Positions 17,700 to 28,738 of a DNA stretch of 64,000 nucleotides are shown here, piece after piece. A model generated the notes under the pieces. It did not search any database. It saw only the letters and a program-made list of their open reading frames with translations, and had not been told where the DNA came from. Each line of letters starts with the position of its first letter. Position 1 is the first letter of the stretch. The translations under genes and the position numbers were made by a program. The stretch comes from Rhizobium altiplani (lineage in GTDB: Bacteria; Pseudomonadota; Alphaproteobacteria; Rhizobiales; Rhizobiaceae): the NCBI RefSeq assembly GCF_001542405.1, contig NZ_LNCD01000042.1, positions 124,001 to 188,000 on the forward strand, read 5' to 3'.

Positions 17700-18587
17700 T
17701 CAGGCATCCCGGCCGAAGAGGCCCGCGGGCCTGATGAGAAGAACAATTGCCATGATCACGAAGATCACGATGTTGGACGCCTCCGGATAGAAGACCTTGG
17801 TCAGGCCTTCCGCGATGCCGAGTACATAACCGGTGATGATCGCGCCCATGATCGAGCCCATGCCACCAACCACGACGACGGCGAACACGACGATGATCAT
17901 GCTGGAGCCCATCAACGGCGACACCTGATAGATCGGCGCGGCCAGTACACCCGCAAAGGCTGCAAGACCGGCTCCAAGTGCGTAGGTCAATGTCAGGAGA
18001 ACCGGCACGTTGACGCCGAATGCCTGGACGAGCGTTGCATTCTCGGTGGCGGCCCTGAGATAGGCGCCGAGCTTTGTCTTCTCGATCAGGAGCCAGGTGC
18101 CGAGGCAGACCACAAGCGACACGACGACCACCCAGCCGCGATAGATCGGCAGGAACATGAAGCCGAGATTGACGGCGCCGGCCAGCGCAGCGGGTTGCGC
18201 GTAGGGTTGGCCGGATGAGCCGTAGAGGTAACGGAAGGTGCCTTCGACCGTCAGGGCAAGACCGAATGTGAAGAGCAGCCCGTAGAGTGGGTCCAGATCA
18301 TAGAGCCGACGGAGGAACAAGCGTTCGATCACCGCGCCGGCAAATCCGACGATCACGGGGGCAAGGATCAGCGATGGCCAGTAACCTATGCCGGCATAGG
18401 CAAGCAGAAGGTAGGCGGCGAAGGCGCCGAGCATGTATTGCGCGCCGTGCGCGAAATTGATGACGCGCAACAGGCCGAAGATGATGGCGAGCCCGAGGCT
18501 CAAGAGCGCGTAGAAAGAGCCGTTGATCAGACCGATCAGCAACTGGCCCATGAACGCCTGCAGGGGAATGCCGAAGATCATTGTCAT
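17700..18587 (-). CDS. Branched-chain amino acid-type ABC transporter permease (LivH-like)
   Basis: A 295-residue inner-membrane permease of the LivH family. The N-terminal segment LINGSFYALLSLGLAIIFGL and VINFAHGAQYMLGAF are family hallmarks. About eight membrane segments are seen. It stands 6 bp after the LivF-like ATPase and 3 bp before the LivM-like permease. Confidence 0.93.
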   Translation of the reverse strand: MTMIFGIPLQAFMGQLLIGLINGSFYALLSLGLAIIFGLLRVINFAHGAQYMLGAFAAYLLLAYAGIGYWPSLILAPVIVGFAGAVIERLFLRRLYDLDPLYGLLFTFGLALTVEGTFRYLYGSSGQPYAQPAALAGAVNLGFMFLPIYRGWVVVVSLVVCLGTWLLIEKTKLGAYLRAATENATLVQAFGVNVPVLLTLTYALGAGLAAFAGVLAAPIYQVSPLMGSSMIIVVFAVVVVGGMGSIMGAIITGYVLGIAEGLTKVFYPEASNIVIFVIMAIVLLIRPAGLFGRDA

Positions 18588-18592
18588 TCAGA

Positions 18593-19294
18593 TCACACTC
18601 CCAGAACCTTGTGCAGCGTATCCATCCGCTGGGGCAACTCGCCCACCGGGAACTCCGAAACCATCTGCCCGTGATCCATAAGATAGAAGCGATCGGCGAT
18701 CCGGCTAGCGAAACGGAAATTCTGCTCGACAAGCAGGATCGTCATGCCCCGCTCCTTCAATTGCCTCAGCACTTCGCCGATGCGCTGGACGATGACGGGC
18801 GCCAGCCCCTCCGTGGGTTCGTCGAGCAGGAGCATGCGAACACCGGTGCGCAAGATGCGGGCGATTGCCAGCATTTGCTGTTCACCGCCCGACAGCTTCG
18901 TGCCCGCACTGTTGCGGCGCTCGTAAAGGTTCGGAAACAGCTCGAAGATCTCCTCGACCGTCATGCCGCCCGAGGCAACGACTGGCGGCAGCATCAGATT
19001 CTCGGACACCGTCAACGTCGAGAATATGCCGCGCTCCTCCGGCACGAAGCCGATACCGCGATGCGCCGTCTTGTGTAACGGCACCTGCATCATGTCCTTA
19101 CCTGCGAATGTCAGCTTGCCTTTGCGGCTGCGGACGATGCCGGTGATGGTGCGCAGCGTCGTCGTCTTTCCGACGCCGTTGCGGCCAAGAATGGTGACTG
19201 TCTCACCCTCGCCGACCCGCATGTCGACACCGTGCAGGATGTGGCTTTCGCCATACCAGGCGTTGAGCCCCTGGACGTCCAGAAGTGTCGCCAT
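18593..19294 (-). CDS. ABC transporter ATP-binding protein (LivF-like)
   Basis: A 233-residue ATPase with Walker A GRNGVGKTTTLRT, signature LSGGEQQMLAIARIL and Walker B MLLLDEPTEGLAP. It is of the short LivF subclass. Its start coincides with the stop of the LivG-like ATPase (1-bp overlap), indicating translational coupling. It energises the adjacent LivH/LivM permeases. Confidence 0.93.
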   Translation of the reverse strand: MATLLDVQGLNAWYGESHILHGVDMRVGEGETVTILGRNGVGKTTTLRTITGIVRSRKGKLTFAGKDMMQVPLHKTAHRGIGFVPEERGIFSTLTVSENLMLPPVVASGGMTVEEIFELFPNLYERRNSAGTKLSGGEQQMLAIARILRTGVRMLLLDEPTEGLAPVIVQRIGEVLRQLKERGMTILLVEQNFRFASRIADRFYLMDHGQMVSEFPVGELPQRMDTLHKVLGV

Positions 19295-20076
19295 CAGCCC
19301 TCCTCCGAGCCCATGTAGGCCTGGCGAACCCGCTCATCGGCGCTGACGGTGGCATAGTCGCCTTCGGCAAGGATTTCGCCACGCTGCAGCACGGTCACAT
19401 GCTGGCAGATGTTGGCGACGACGGACAGATTGTGCTCGACCATCAGGACGGCGCGGTCGCGCGCCACCTCGCGGATCAGAGCGGAGACGACGCCGACATC
19501 CTCGTGCCCCATGCCGGCCATCGGTTCGTCGAGAAGGAGCACTCTTGGGTCTAGTGCCAAGGTCGTTGCGATCTCAAGGACACGCTTGCGGCCATAGGAA
19601 AGATCGGCGGCGATGGCGTTGCGCTCCTTGAAGAGGCCGACCTTCGCAAGCAGTTGTTCGGCGCGATCGTTCAATGCGTCGAGTGCTGATAATGGGCGCC
19701 AGAATTGCTTTGACAGCTTGTTGGGCCGTTGCAGCGCCACCCGCACATTGTCGAGAACGCTGAGATGTGGAAACACGGCCGAGATCTGGAATGATCGCAC
19801 CAACCCCATGCGCGCCACCTTGTCGGGTGCCGTTCTGGTGATATCAGTCCCCATCAGCGTGATGGTGCCCGATGTCGGCTGCAGGAACTTCGTCAGCAGG
19901 TTGAATACCGTCGTCTTTCCCGCGCCGTTGGGGCCGATCAGGGCATGCACGCTGGCGTCATGGACGTCGAGATCAACATTCTTGACGGCAGTGAAGCCGC
20001 CGAAGTCACGACGCAGGCCGCGAGCGGAAAGGACCACCCGCGGCATAGCGTTCGATTGGGTCGCGGAAACCGCCAT
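19294..20076 (-). CDS. ABC transporter ATP-binding protein (LivG-like)
   Basis: A 260-residue ATPase with Walker A GPNGAGKTTVFNLL, signature LSYGRKRVLEIATTL and Walker B VLLLDEPMAGMG, the LivG pattern. It begins 3 bp after the periplasmic binding protein gene and overlaps livF by 1 bp. Confidence 0.93.
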   Translation of the reverse strand: MAVSATQSNAMPRVVLSARGLRRDFGGFTAVKNVDLDVHDASVHALIGPNGAGKTTVFNLLTKFLQPTSGTITLMGTDITRTAPDKVARMGLVRSFQISAVFPHLSVLDNVRVALQRPNKLSKQFWRPLSALDALNDRAEQLLAKVGLFKERNAIAADLSYGRKRVLEIATTLALDPRVLLLDEPMAGMGHEDVGVVSALIREVARDRAVLMVEHNLSVVANICQHVTVLQRGEILAEGDYATVSADERVRQAYMGSEEG

Positions 20077-20079
20077 CGC

Positions 20080-21285
20080 CTAGTTCACCAGGGCGCAGCC
20101 GCTCTTGGCGGGATCGATATAGGCTTCCTTGCCCGGAATGGTCGCGAGAACGTTGAAGTAGTCCCACGGTTCCTTGCTGTCGGCCGGCTTCTTGACCTGC
20201 AGCAGGTACATGTCGTGGATCATGCGGCCATTCGGGCCGACGGTGCCACCGCGAGCGAAGACGTCGTCGACGGGCAGTTCGTGCAGCTGCTTGGCAACGG
20301 CCTCGGTGTCGTCTGTGCCGGCCTTGTCGATCGCCTTGAGATACTGGAGCACGGCCGAATAGGTACCGGCGTGGATCATGTTCGGCATCTTGCCGGTGCG
20401 GGCGAAGAACTTCTTGCCGAATTCGCGGCTCTTGTCGTCGAGGTTCCAGTAATAGCCTTCCGTCAGCGTCAGGCCTTGCGCTGCCTCGAGCCCCAGGCCG
20501 TGAACTTCGGCCAGCGTGAAGAGCAGTGCCGCCAGATGCTGCCCACCCTGAGTGATGCCGAACTCGGCAGCCTGCTTGATGGCGTTGGACGTATCAAGGC
20601 CGGCATTGGCAAGGCCGATCACCTTGGCGCCGGAGGATTGTGCCTGCAGCAGGAAGGACGAGAAATCCTGGTTCGACAGGGGATGGCGGACAGAACCGAC
20701 GACCTTGCCGCCGGCGGACTTGACGAAATCGCTCGTCTGCTGCTCCAGGGAGTAGCCGAATGCGTAGTCGGCCGTCAGGAAGAACCAGCTGTCGCCGCCT
20801 TGCTTGACGAGCGCACCGCCGGTGCCGACGGCAAGCGCATGCGTGTCATAGGCCCAGTGGAAGCCGTAGGGCGAGCAGGCCTTCCCGGTGAGATCCGTGG
20901 TCGCGGCCCCGGTGACGATGTTGATCTTCTTCTTTTCCTTCGCGATCGCCTGAACCGCGAGCGCCACTGACGAGGTGGTCAATTCCATGATCGCGTCCAC
21001 TTGCTCCGTGTCGTACCACTGGCGGGCAATGTTGGAGGCGATGTCAGGCTTGTTCTGGTGGTCGGCGTCGACAATCTCCACCGGCACGCCAAGCACCTTG
21101 CCGCCGAAATCCTCGACCGCCATCTTGGCCGCCTCGACGGAGGACTTGCCGCCGAAATCAGCGTAGACGCCGGACTGGTCATTCAGGATGCCGATCTTCA
21201 CCTTGCCGTCGGATGCACCATCGGCAAGCACGGCAGTGCTGCTTGCAAGCAGGAATGCCAGCGACGCAATGAGATTCTTTCGCAT
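20080..21285 (-). CDS. ABC transporter substrate-binding protein (LivK-like)
   Basis: A 401-residue periplasmic type-I binding protein. The signal peptide is MRKNLIASLAFLLASSTAVLA. The mature start KVKIGILNDQSGVYADFGG is typical of the family that binds amino acids, amides, aromatic acids or small alcohols. First gene of the long minus-strand operon. The company of GMC and hydroxyacid dehydrogenases argues for an alcohol or hydroxy-acid ligand rather than leucine, which is inference. Confidence 0.9.
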   Translation of the reverse strand: MRKNLIASLAFLLASSTAVLADGASDGKVKIGILNDQSGVYADFGGKSSVEAAKMAVEDFGGKVLGVPVEIVDADHQNKPDIASNIARQWYDTEQVDAIMELTTSSVALAVQAIAKEKKKINIVTGAATTDLTGKACSPYGFHWAYDTHALAVGTGGALVKQGGDSWFFLTADYAFGYSLEQQTSDFVKSAGGKVVGSVRHPLSNQDFSSFLLQAQSSGAKVIGLANAGLDTSNAIKQAAEFGITQGGQHLAALLFTLAEVHGLGLEAAQGLTLTEGYYWNLDDKSREFGKKFFARTGKMPNMIHAGTYSAVLQYLKAIDKAGTDDTEAVAKQLHELPVDDVFARGGTVGPNGRMIHDMYLLQVKKPADSKEPWDYFNVLATIPGKEAYIDPAKSGCALVN

Positions 21286-21604
21286 ATGTCTCTCCTCCCA
21301 GAGATTGGCCAGAATGCGGATCTGTTCAAATTTGGCCAGCCGCCCTCCTCAAGACCGCCAGCGCGTGCCCCACGATCATGGAATTGCACCAATCAGGCAA
21401 GGCCGCTTTACAACTAATTCCAAACAGTATCTGTTCGTTTTTGAACAGAACTATTGGTCTGTCGCGGTTCCCCAATGAATGCAGATCGTTAGGGCGCTTT
21501 CGTTGGAACCTAGGGCGGAAGACGACGAGGTGCAGGCTGGGGCGCATTAGACGAAAGACCAATATCGAACGGCTGGATGATGCGAAGGCCGATTGGGGAT
21601 CCGA
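21286..21604. promoter_or_regulatory. Divergent promoter region with TCTGTTC inverted repeat
   Basis: This 319-bp gap lies between the livK-like operon (minus) and a LysR gene (plus). The inverted repeat TCTGTTC-GTTTTT-GAACAGA spans 21430-21449. A further CTGTTC half-site occurs at 21322-21327, close to the livK-like start. Repeated half-sites around a 6-bp spacer suggest a regulator-binding site for the operon. Whether LysR or another protein binds there is not decidable by eye. Confidence 0.45.
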
Positions 21605-22525
21605 ATGAACAATCCGCCGCAATTTACCTGGGATGACCTGCAGTTCTTTCTCGCGGTTGCCCGCACCGGACAGCTGTCGACTGCGGCGCGGCAATTGCGC
21701 ACCAGCCACGCCACCGTGTCGCGCCGCATCGACCGGCTGGAGTTTGCGCTCAAGGTCAAGCTCTTCGAACGCAACCCTCGCGGCTATGTGATGACGGCGA
21801 TGGGCGCCCGCTTCGTCGAAACCGCCGAGAAGATGGAGCAGGAGACCGAACGGTTGCGCGCCGATCTCACCGACGGCGCAACGACCCAACGCGGCGTGGT
21901 ACGCCTCAGTGCCCCCGAGGGCTTCTCCAATTTCTTCTTCGCGCGTGTGCTGCCGCAGTTCGTCGCAAGGCATCCGAATTTGTCGCTCGAACTTGTGACA
22001 ATCCAGCAGATCATGTCGCTGTCGCGCAAGGAGGCCGATATCACCGTCGTTCTCGATGAGCCGAAGGGCGGACCGTATTTCTCCGACAAGCTCACCGACT
22101 ACCACCTTCAGGTCTATGGCTCGCGGGACTATCTCTACCGAAGCGCGCCTATCACCTGCCGGGACGACCTCCTGCAGCACCCGTTCATCAGCTACATAGA
22201 GGAAATGATCTTCGCCCCTGGCCTCGACTATCTTGGCGACGTGCATCCGCGCATCAAGCCGCAGTTCCAGAGCTCGAGCATCTTTGCGCAGCTGACGGCG
22301 ACCAGAAACGGTCTCGGGCTTTGCGTGCTTCCCTATTTCTTCGCAAGTCGCTACCCCGAACTCGAGCGGGTTCTGCCTGAAGAGGTCGATCTCAGGCGGC
22401 ACTACTGGATCACCTGCCATCGCGATCTTCGCCAGTCGCCGCGGGTGCGGGCGGTCATCGACTTCCTGCGCGAGGCGGTGACCGGCGAGGATGTCAGGTT
22501 CATCCCGCCCTGGGTGAAGCGATAA
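21605..22525 (+). CDS. LysR family transcriptional regulator
   Basis: 306 residues. The N-terminal winged helix-turn-helix (LQFFLAVARTGQLSTAARQL, TSHATVSRRIDRLE) is followed by a substrate-binding-fold effector domain (about 90-300). An ATG at 21593 four codons upstream is an equally possible start. It lies 99 bp before the glutaryl-CoA dehydrogenase gene in the same direction, the arrangement seen for GcdR-type activators. It could equally act on the divergent ABC operon. Confidence 0.88.
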   Translation: MNNPPQFTWDDLQFFLAVARTGQLSTAARQLRTSHATVSRRIDRLEFALKVKLFERNPRGYVMTAMGARFVETAEKMEQETERLRADLTDGATTQRGVVRLSAPEGFSNFFFARVLPQFVARHPNLSLELVTIQQIMSLSRKEADITVVLDEPKGGPYFSDKLTDYHLQVYGSRDYLYRSAPITCRDDLLQHPFISYIEEMIFAPGLDYLGDVHPRIKPQFQSSSIFAQLTATRNGLGLCVLPYFFASRYPELERVLPEEVDLRRHYWITCHRDLRQSPRVRAVIDFLREAVTGEDVRFIPPWVKR

Positions 22526-22624
22526 GGCGCCACCGAGCAGCGTTCTTGGCGAGTTGACCCGTTCGACGGCCGGGTCTATGCCCGAAGGATGTTGGTGCCA
22601 GCAGGTAAATGAGGAGAAGTGACC

Positions 22625-23812
22625 ATGCAGCATACCCGCGAGATCTTTGATTGGGCCGATCCGTTTCGCCTTGTCGAGCAGCTGACCGACGAGGAGCGCA
22701 TGGTGCAGGAGACGGCGCAGGCTTATGCACAGGACAAGCTGGCGCCGCGCGTGCTCGAAGCCTTCCGTCACGAGAAGACCGATCCGGAGATCTTTCGCGA
22801 AATGGGCGAACTCGGACTGCTCGGGCCGACGATCGCGCCGGAATATGGTGGCGCCGGCCTGGGCTACGTCGCTTACGGTCTGATTGCCCGCGAGGTCGAG
22901 CGCGTCGACAGCGGCTACCGCTCGATGATGAGCGTGCAGTCGTCCCTCGTCATGGTGCCGATCGACGCCTTCGGCTCCGAGGCGCAGAAGCAGAAGTACC
23001 TCCCGAAGCTTGCGACCGGTGAGTGGATCGGCTGTTTTGGCCTCACCGAACCCAACCACGGCTCAGATCCGGGCTCGATGGTGACGCGGGCGAAAAAGGT
23101 TGATAGCGGCTACAGCCTGACCGGCGCCAAGACCTGGATTTCCAATGCCCCGATCGCCGACGTATTTGTCGTCTGGGCCAAGACCGAAGACGGCGTCATA
23201 CGCGGCTTCATCCTCGAGAAGGGCTGGAAGGGCCTGTCGGCGCCGGCGATCCACGGCAAGGTCGGCCTGCGCGCCTCGATCACCGGCGAGGTGGTGATGG
23301 ATGAGGTGTTCGTACCGGAGGAGAACCTGCTGCCCAACGTCTCGGGCCTCAAGGGTCCGTTCACCTGCCTGAACTCGGCCCGCTTCGGCATTGCCTGGGG
23401 GGCGCTCGGCGCTGCCGAGGACTGCTATGCCAAGGCACGTCAATATGTGCTCGACCGCAAGCAGTTCGGCCGGCCGTTGGCTGCCAACCAGCTCATCCAG
23501 AAGAAGCTCGCCGACATGGTGACCGAAATCGCGCTCGGCCTGCAGGGCTGCATCCGGCTCGGCCGCATGAAGGAGGACGGGCACCCGCCCGTGGAACTGA
23601 CCTCCATCGTCAAGCGCAATTCCTGTGGCAAGGCCCTCGACATCGCAAGGCTGGCGCGCGACATGCTCGGCGGCAATGGCATTTCGGACGAGTTCGGCAT
23701 TGCCCGCCATCTCGTCAACCTCGAGGTGGTCAACACCTATGAGGGGACCCACGACGTCCACGCCCTTATCCTCGGCCGCGCCGTCACGGGCATTGCCGCC
23801 TTCGCCAATTGA
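22625..23812 (+). CDS. gcdH: Glutaryl-CoA dehydrogenase
   Basis: A 395-residue acyl-CoA dehydrogenase. [34 protein letters not shown] and [17 protein letters not shown] are characteristic of glutaryl-CoA dehydrogenases; the Glu in TYEGT is the catalytic base. The enzyme oxidatively decarboxylates glutaryl-CoA to crotonyl-CoA in lysine and tryptophan breakdown. ATG 22625 is preferred over GTG 22619 because GAGGAG (22611-22616) is then 8 nt away rather than 2. Confidence 0.9.
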   Translation: MQHTREIFDWADPFRLVEQLTDEERMVQETAQAYAQDKLAPRVLEAFRHEKTDPEIFREMGELGLLGPTIAPEYGGAGLGYVAYGLIAREVERVDSGYRSMMSVQSSLVMVPIDAFGSEAQKQKYLPKLATGEWIGCFGLTEPNHGSDPGSMVTRAKKVDSGYSLTGAKTWISNAPIADVFVVWAKTEDGVIRGFILEKGWKGLSAPAIHGKVGLRASITGEVVMDEVFVPEENLLPNVSGLKGPFTCLNSARFGIAWGALGAAEDCYAKARQYVLDRKQFGRPLAANQLIQKKLADMVTEIALGLQGCIRLGRMKEDGHPPVELTSIVKRNSCGKALDIARLARDMLGGNGISDEFGIARHLVNLEVVNTYEGTHDVHALILGRAVTGIAAFAN

Positions 23813-23825
23813 CACACCTAAACCA

Positions 23826-23891
23826 TCGCGCAAATTGAAAGCTGCGCGACAATGTGCAAGCTTCCCATGACCGCGCTTAAATTGTGCGCGG
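23826..23891. other. Two GC-rich hairpins after gcdH
   Basis: The inverted repeats TCGCGCA (23826-23832) / TGCGCGA (23843-23849) and CCGCGC (23871-23876) / GCGCGG (23886-23891) occupy the 94-bp gap between gcdH and the DUF4126 gene. Neither is followed by a T-run. They could slow polymerase or protect the gcdH mRNA end. Confidence 0.4.
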
Positions 23892-23906
23892 CATGGGGGA
23901 TTGCAC

Positions 23907-24365
23907 ATGCTTTTGCTTCTTGCATTTCTGATTGGAATTATCGCGGGTCTCAGGGCCATGACGGCGCCAGCCGCCGTTGCCTGGGCGGCTGCTCTCGGCT
24001 GGTTTGACGTTTCGCAGACGCCGCTTGCCTTCATGGGATACCGTTGGGCCCCGTGGATACTCACCCTGCTCGCTGTGGTCGAGCTGATCACCGACCAGCT
24101 GCCCTCGACCCCGTCCCGCAAGGTTCCGATGCAATTTGCCGCCCGCTTGATCATGGGCGGGCTGGCGGGCGCCACGATCGGTGTTACCGGCGTCTCACTC
24201 GTTGGCGGGCTGATTGCGGGCGTCGTTGGCGCAGCGATTGGCACGTTCGGTGGAGCGGCGGCTCGTGGTAAACTCGCCGCCGCCTTCGGCAAGGATACAC
24301 CGGCAGCGCTGATCGAGGATGCGGTTGCGATCATCGGCGCGCTCATCATCGTGGGAGCAGTGTAA
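23907..24365 (+). CDS. DUF4126 family membrane protein
   Basis: A 152-residue hydrophobic protein with about four membrane segments and the Gly-rich run VSLVGGLIAGVVGAAIGTFG. The N-terminus LIGIIAGLRAMTAPAAVAWA matches DUF4126. Function is unknown. ATG 23907 has GGGGGA six nt upstream. Its stop overlaps the next start (TAATG), so it is translated together with the flavin disulfide reductase. Confidence 0.8.
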   Translation: MLLLLAFLIGIIAGLRAMTAPAAVAWAAALGWFDVSQTPLAFMGYRWAPWILTLLAVVELITDQLPSTPSRKVPMQFAARLIMGGLAGATIGVTGVSLVGGLIAGVVGAAIGTFGGAAARGKLAAAFGKDTPAALIEDAVAIIGALIIVGAV

Positions 24366-25732
24366 TGCCTAGTTTCGACGCCATCGTCATCGGGGCCGGC
24401 CAATCCGGTCCCTTCCTCGCCGCGCGCATGGTCGCCAATGGCATGAAGGTGGCGTTGATCGAACGCAAGTTCCTGGGCGGTACCTGTGTCAATGCCGGCT
24501 GCATGCCCACCAAGACGCTGGTGGCAAGTGCCCGTGCCGCCCACATGGCGCGGCGCGGCGCGGACTTCGGGGTGGTGCTTCCAGGTGGCGTGGGTATCGA
24601 CATGACTGTCGTGCGCAAGCGTGCTGAAACCGTGACGATGAACGCCCGCAACGGCCTGATCAACTGGTTCGCCGGAATGGACGGCATGACCGTCATCTAT
24701 GGGCATGCCCGCTTCCAGGACGCCCATAGCGTGACCGTCAACGGCGAGATCCTGACGGCCCCAAAGATCTTCCTGAATGTCGGCGCGCGGCCGACCATTC
24801 CCGATATGCCCGGGGTTGGCGGCATTGACTACCTGACAAGCACCTCGATCATCCATCTCGACCGTCTTCCGAGGCACCTTGCTGTCATCGGCGGCAGCTA
24901 TATCGGGCTTGAGTTCGCGCAGATGTATCGCCGGTTCGGGGCTGAGGTGACGGTGATCGAACGCGGGCCGAAGCTTGCCTCGCGTGAGGATGCCGACGTT
25001 TCAGACGCGATCGCTGACATCCTGCGCTCGGAAGACATTGCCGTACACACGGATGCCGACGGGATCGGATTTGCCAAGACGGCCAACGGCATCAGCGTCA
25101 GTATCGGCAATGGTCAGCCGGCCATTGAGGCGAGCCACGTGCTGGTTGCCACCGGGCGCACGCCGAACACCGACGACCTCGGTCTTGACAAGGCAGGCGT
25201 CGCCACCGACCGGCGCGGTTACATCACCGTTGACGACAAGCTTGCCACCAATGTCGAGGGGATCTTCGCGCTCGGCGATTGCAATGGCCGAGGCGCCTTC
25301 ACCCACACATCCTACAATGACTTCGAGATCGCTGCCGCGAACCTTCTCGACGGCGAGGATCGCAAGGTCAGCGATCGCATTCCTGCTTATGCGCTCTATA
25401 TCGACCCGCCGCTCGGCCGCGTCGGGATGACCGAGAAGGAAGCACGGGCCTCCGGCCGCACCATCATGATCTCCACACGGCCGATGAGCCGTGTCGGCCG
25501 CGCCAACGAGCGCGCCGAGACCAAGGGCTTCATGAAGGTGATCGCCGATGCCGAAACGCAGCAGATCCTGGGTGCTGCAATCCTCGGGATCGAAGGTGAC
25601 GAGGCGATCCACGGTTTCATCGACGCGATGAATGCCAAGGCGCCCTATCCGGTGCTGAAATGGGCGGTGCCGATCCATCCAACCGTGTCAGAACTCATTC
25701 CGACATTGCTCGGGGATCTGAAGGCGGTCTAG
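24365..25732 (+). CDS. FAD-dependent pyridine nucleotide-disulfide oxidoreductase
   Basis: A 455-residue class-I flavin disulfide reductase. The FAD motif is VIGAGQSGPFLAARM, the redox-active pair lies in GGTCVNAGCMPTK, the NAD(P) motif is VIGGSYIGLEFAQMY, and the C-terminal IHPTVSEL carries the catalytic His. It resembles mercuric reductase/soluble pyridine dehydrogenase-type proteins but lacks an N-terminal heavy-metal domain and C-terminal vicinal cysteines. The substrate is unknown. Coupled to the DUF4126 gene by a 1-bp overlap. Confidence 0.85.
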   Translation: MPSFDAIVIGAGQSGPFLAARMVANGMKVALIERKFLGGTCVNAGCMPTKTLVASARAAHMARRGADFGVVLPGGVGIDMTVVRKRAETVTMNARNGLINWFAGMDGMTVIYGHARFQDAHSVTVNGEILTAPKIFLNVGARPTIPDMPGVGGIDYLTSTSIIHLDRLPRHLAVIGGSYIGLEFAQMYRRFGAEVTVIERGPKLASREDADVSDAIADILRSEDIAVHTDADGIGFAKTANGISVSIGNGQPAIEASHVLVATGRTPNTDDLGLDKAGVATDRRGYITVDDKLATNVEGIFALGDCNGRGAFTHTSYNDFEIAAANLLDGEDRKVSDRIPAYALYIDPPLGRVGMTEKEARASGRTIMISTRPMSRVGRANERAETKGFMKVIADAETQQILGAAILGIEGDEAIHGFIDAMNAKAPYPVLKWAVPIHPTVSELIPTLLGDLKAV

Positions 25733-25917
25733 CAAATCGCCACGGTGGCCGGTCTGGGGTGAGCGCCGCAATCCATGATCTCTCGCCCGGTCAAAATCTT
25801 CGGTTACGTCGTCGCGGAGGCTTTTTGGAGTGAGGTGCGCCACTCGATATCCCTCATGACCACAGTGGGCGGACGCCCGGGCAATGCGGGCAACACCGTC
25901 CCCTGCCCGTGATCGCC

Positions 25918-27732
<1,815 letters not shown>

Positions 27733-27759
27733 GGCTTGCGATCAATAAGGGTGAAAGAA

Positions 27760-27788
27760 GCGGAGCCGCGTTTCAAACGCGGCTCCGC
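27760..27788. other. Intercistronic hairpin between formamidase and ATPase genes
   Basis: The arms GCGGAGCCGCGTTT (27760-27773) and AAACGCGGCTCCGC (27775-27788) are perfect complements separated by one base, so a stem of about 12 bp with a small loop. On the minus strand it is followed by TTCTTTC, not a clean T-run. It is therefore more likely a partial terminator or mRNA processing/stability element that lowers expression of the distal ATPase gene than a full stop. Confidence 0.6.
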
Positions 27789-27793
27789 ATGGC

Positions 27794-28738
27794 CTATTCG
27801 AACACGATCCGCGGGAAGTAGAACGACACGACCCAGTTCGGCATGTCGACGATTTCGCTGATGCGCAGGTCGCCGCAGACCGAGCAGAGCATATAGGCGT
27901 CGTCGGCGGAGAGGTTGTAAAGCTTGCCGAGCAGATCGACCATGTTGGAAACGGCGGCCTTGGCCCCATCCATCAGGTCCGCTCCGATCCCGGTCGTCAC
28001 CTCGTAGCCCTTGGCGTCGAGATGACGGGTCACCGGGCCGGGCGTGGTGAAGCGTGGCATGGACAGCTTGGCGTCCTTGACGAGATCCAGCGTCACCGTG
28101 AGGTTCATCTGGCTTTCGATCGCCGTGCCGCAAACCTCGCCATCGCCCTGTGCCGCATGCGTGTCGCCGATCGAAAACAGGCCGCCAGCGACTTCAACCG
28201 GCAGGTAAAGCACAGAGCCGGAGGACAGGTCCCTGATGTCGAGATTGCCCCCCACCCGCCGCGGCGGAACAACCGAATGACGCCCTTCTTCCGCCAGCGC
28301 CAGCCCGATCGTGCCGGCGAACGGTTTCAACGGCACGCGGCCGTTCTTGCCGAACATAGCCGGCTCCATGCTGACGGGATCGTATTTCCACACAGTCAGG
28401 GCCGGGCTGGTGAACTGATCCGCCAGAAGTCCGAAACCCGGAATGATCCCCGTCCAGCCGAAACCGGAAGGCTCGAACTCGTGGATGGTGATCTTGACCG
28501 CGTCCCCGGGCTCGGCCCCGTCGATATAGACGGGACCGGTGACCGGATTGACCTTCGAGAAATCCAGCGTCGCGACATCGGCCGCGGTGCTGTTGGCATT
28601 GAAGTGCCCGCTGCCGCTATCCATGCATTCGAAGCGGATTGTCGAGCCCGGCGCGACTTTCTCGACGGGCGGGATCGAACGATCCCACCCGAAGTGATGA
28701 TGCGCGCCGTGGATGGTGTAGTTACAGTTATTGCACAT
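27794..28738 (-). CDS. Acetamidase/formamidase (FmdA/AmdA family)
   Basis: A 314-residue amidohydrolase of the FmdA/AmdA family, which hydrolyses formamide or short aliphatic amides to ammonia and the acid. Seen are PGDAVKITIHEFEPSGFGW, GDTHAAQGDGEVCGTAIE (the His/Asp/Glu-rich family centre) and CSVCGDLRISEIVD. The start ATG 28738 (MCNNCNYTIHGAHHHFGWD) is inside the end of the binding-protein gene (11-bp overlap); the open frame to 28867 is shadow sequence. It acts in the cytoplasm on the amide imported by the neighbouring ABC system. Confidence 0.9.
   Translation of the reverse strand: MCNNCNYTIHGAHHHFGWDRSIPPVEKVAPGSTIRFECMDSGSGHFNANSTAADVATLDFSKVNPVTGPVYIDGAEPGDAVKITIHEFEPSGFGWTGIIPGFGLLADQFTSPALTVWKYDPVSMEPAMFGKNGRVPLKPFAGTIGLALAEEGRHSVVPPRRVGGNLDIRDLSSGSVLYLPVEVAGGLFSIGDTHAAQGDGEVCGTAIESQMNLTVTLDLVKDAKLSMPRFTTPGPVTRHLDAKGYEVTTGIGADLMDGAKAAVSNMVDLLGKLYNLSADDAYMLCSVCGDLRISEIVDMPNWVVSFYFPRIVFE

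Noticed and set aside
21326..23059. 577-codon minus-strand frame
   Set aside because: It covers the LysR and glutaryl-CoA dehydrogenase genes in reverse and has no recognisable features.
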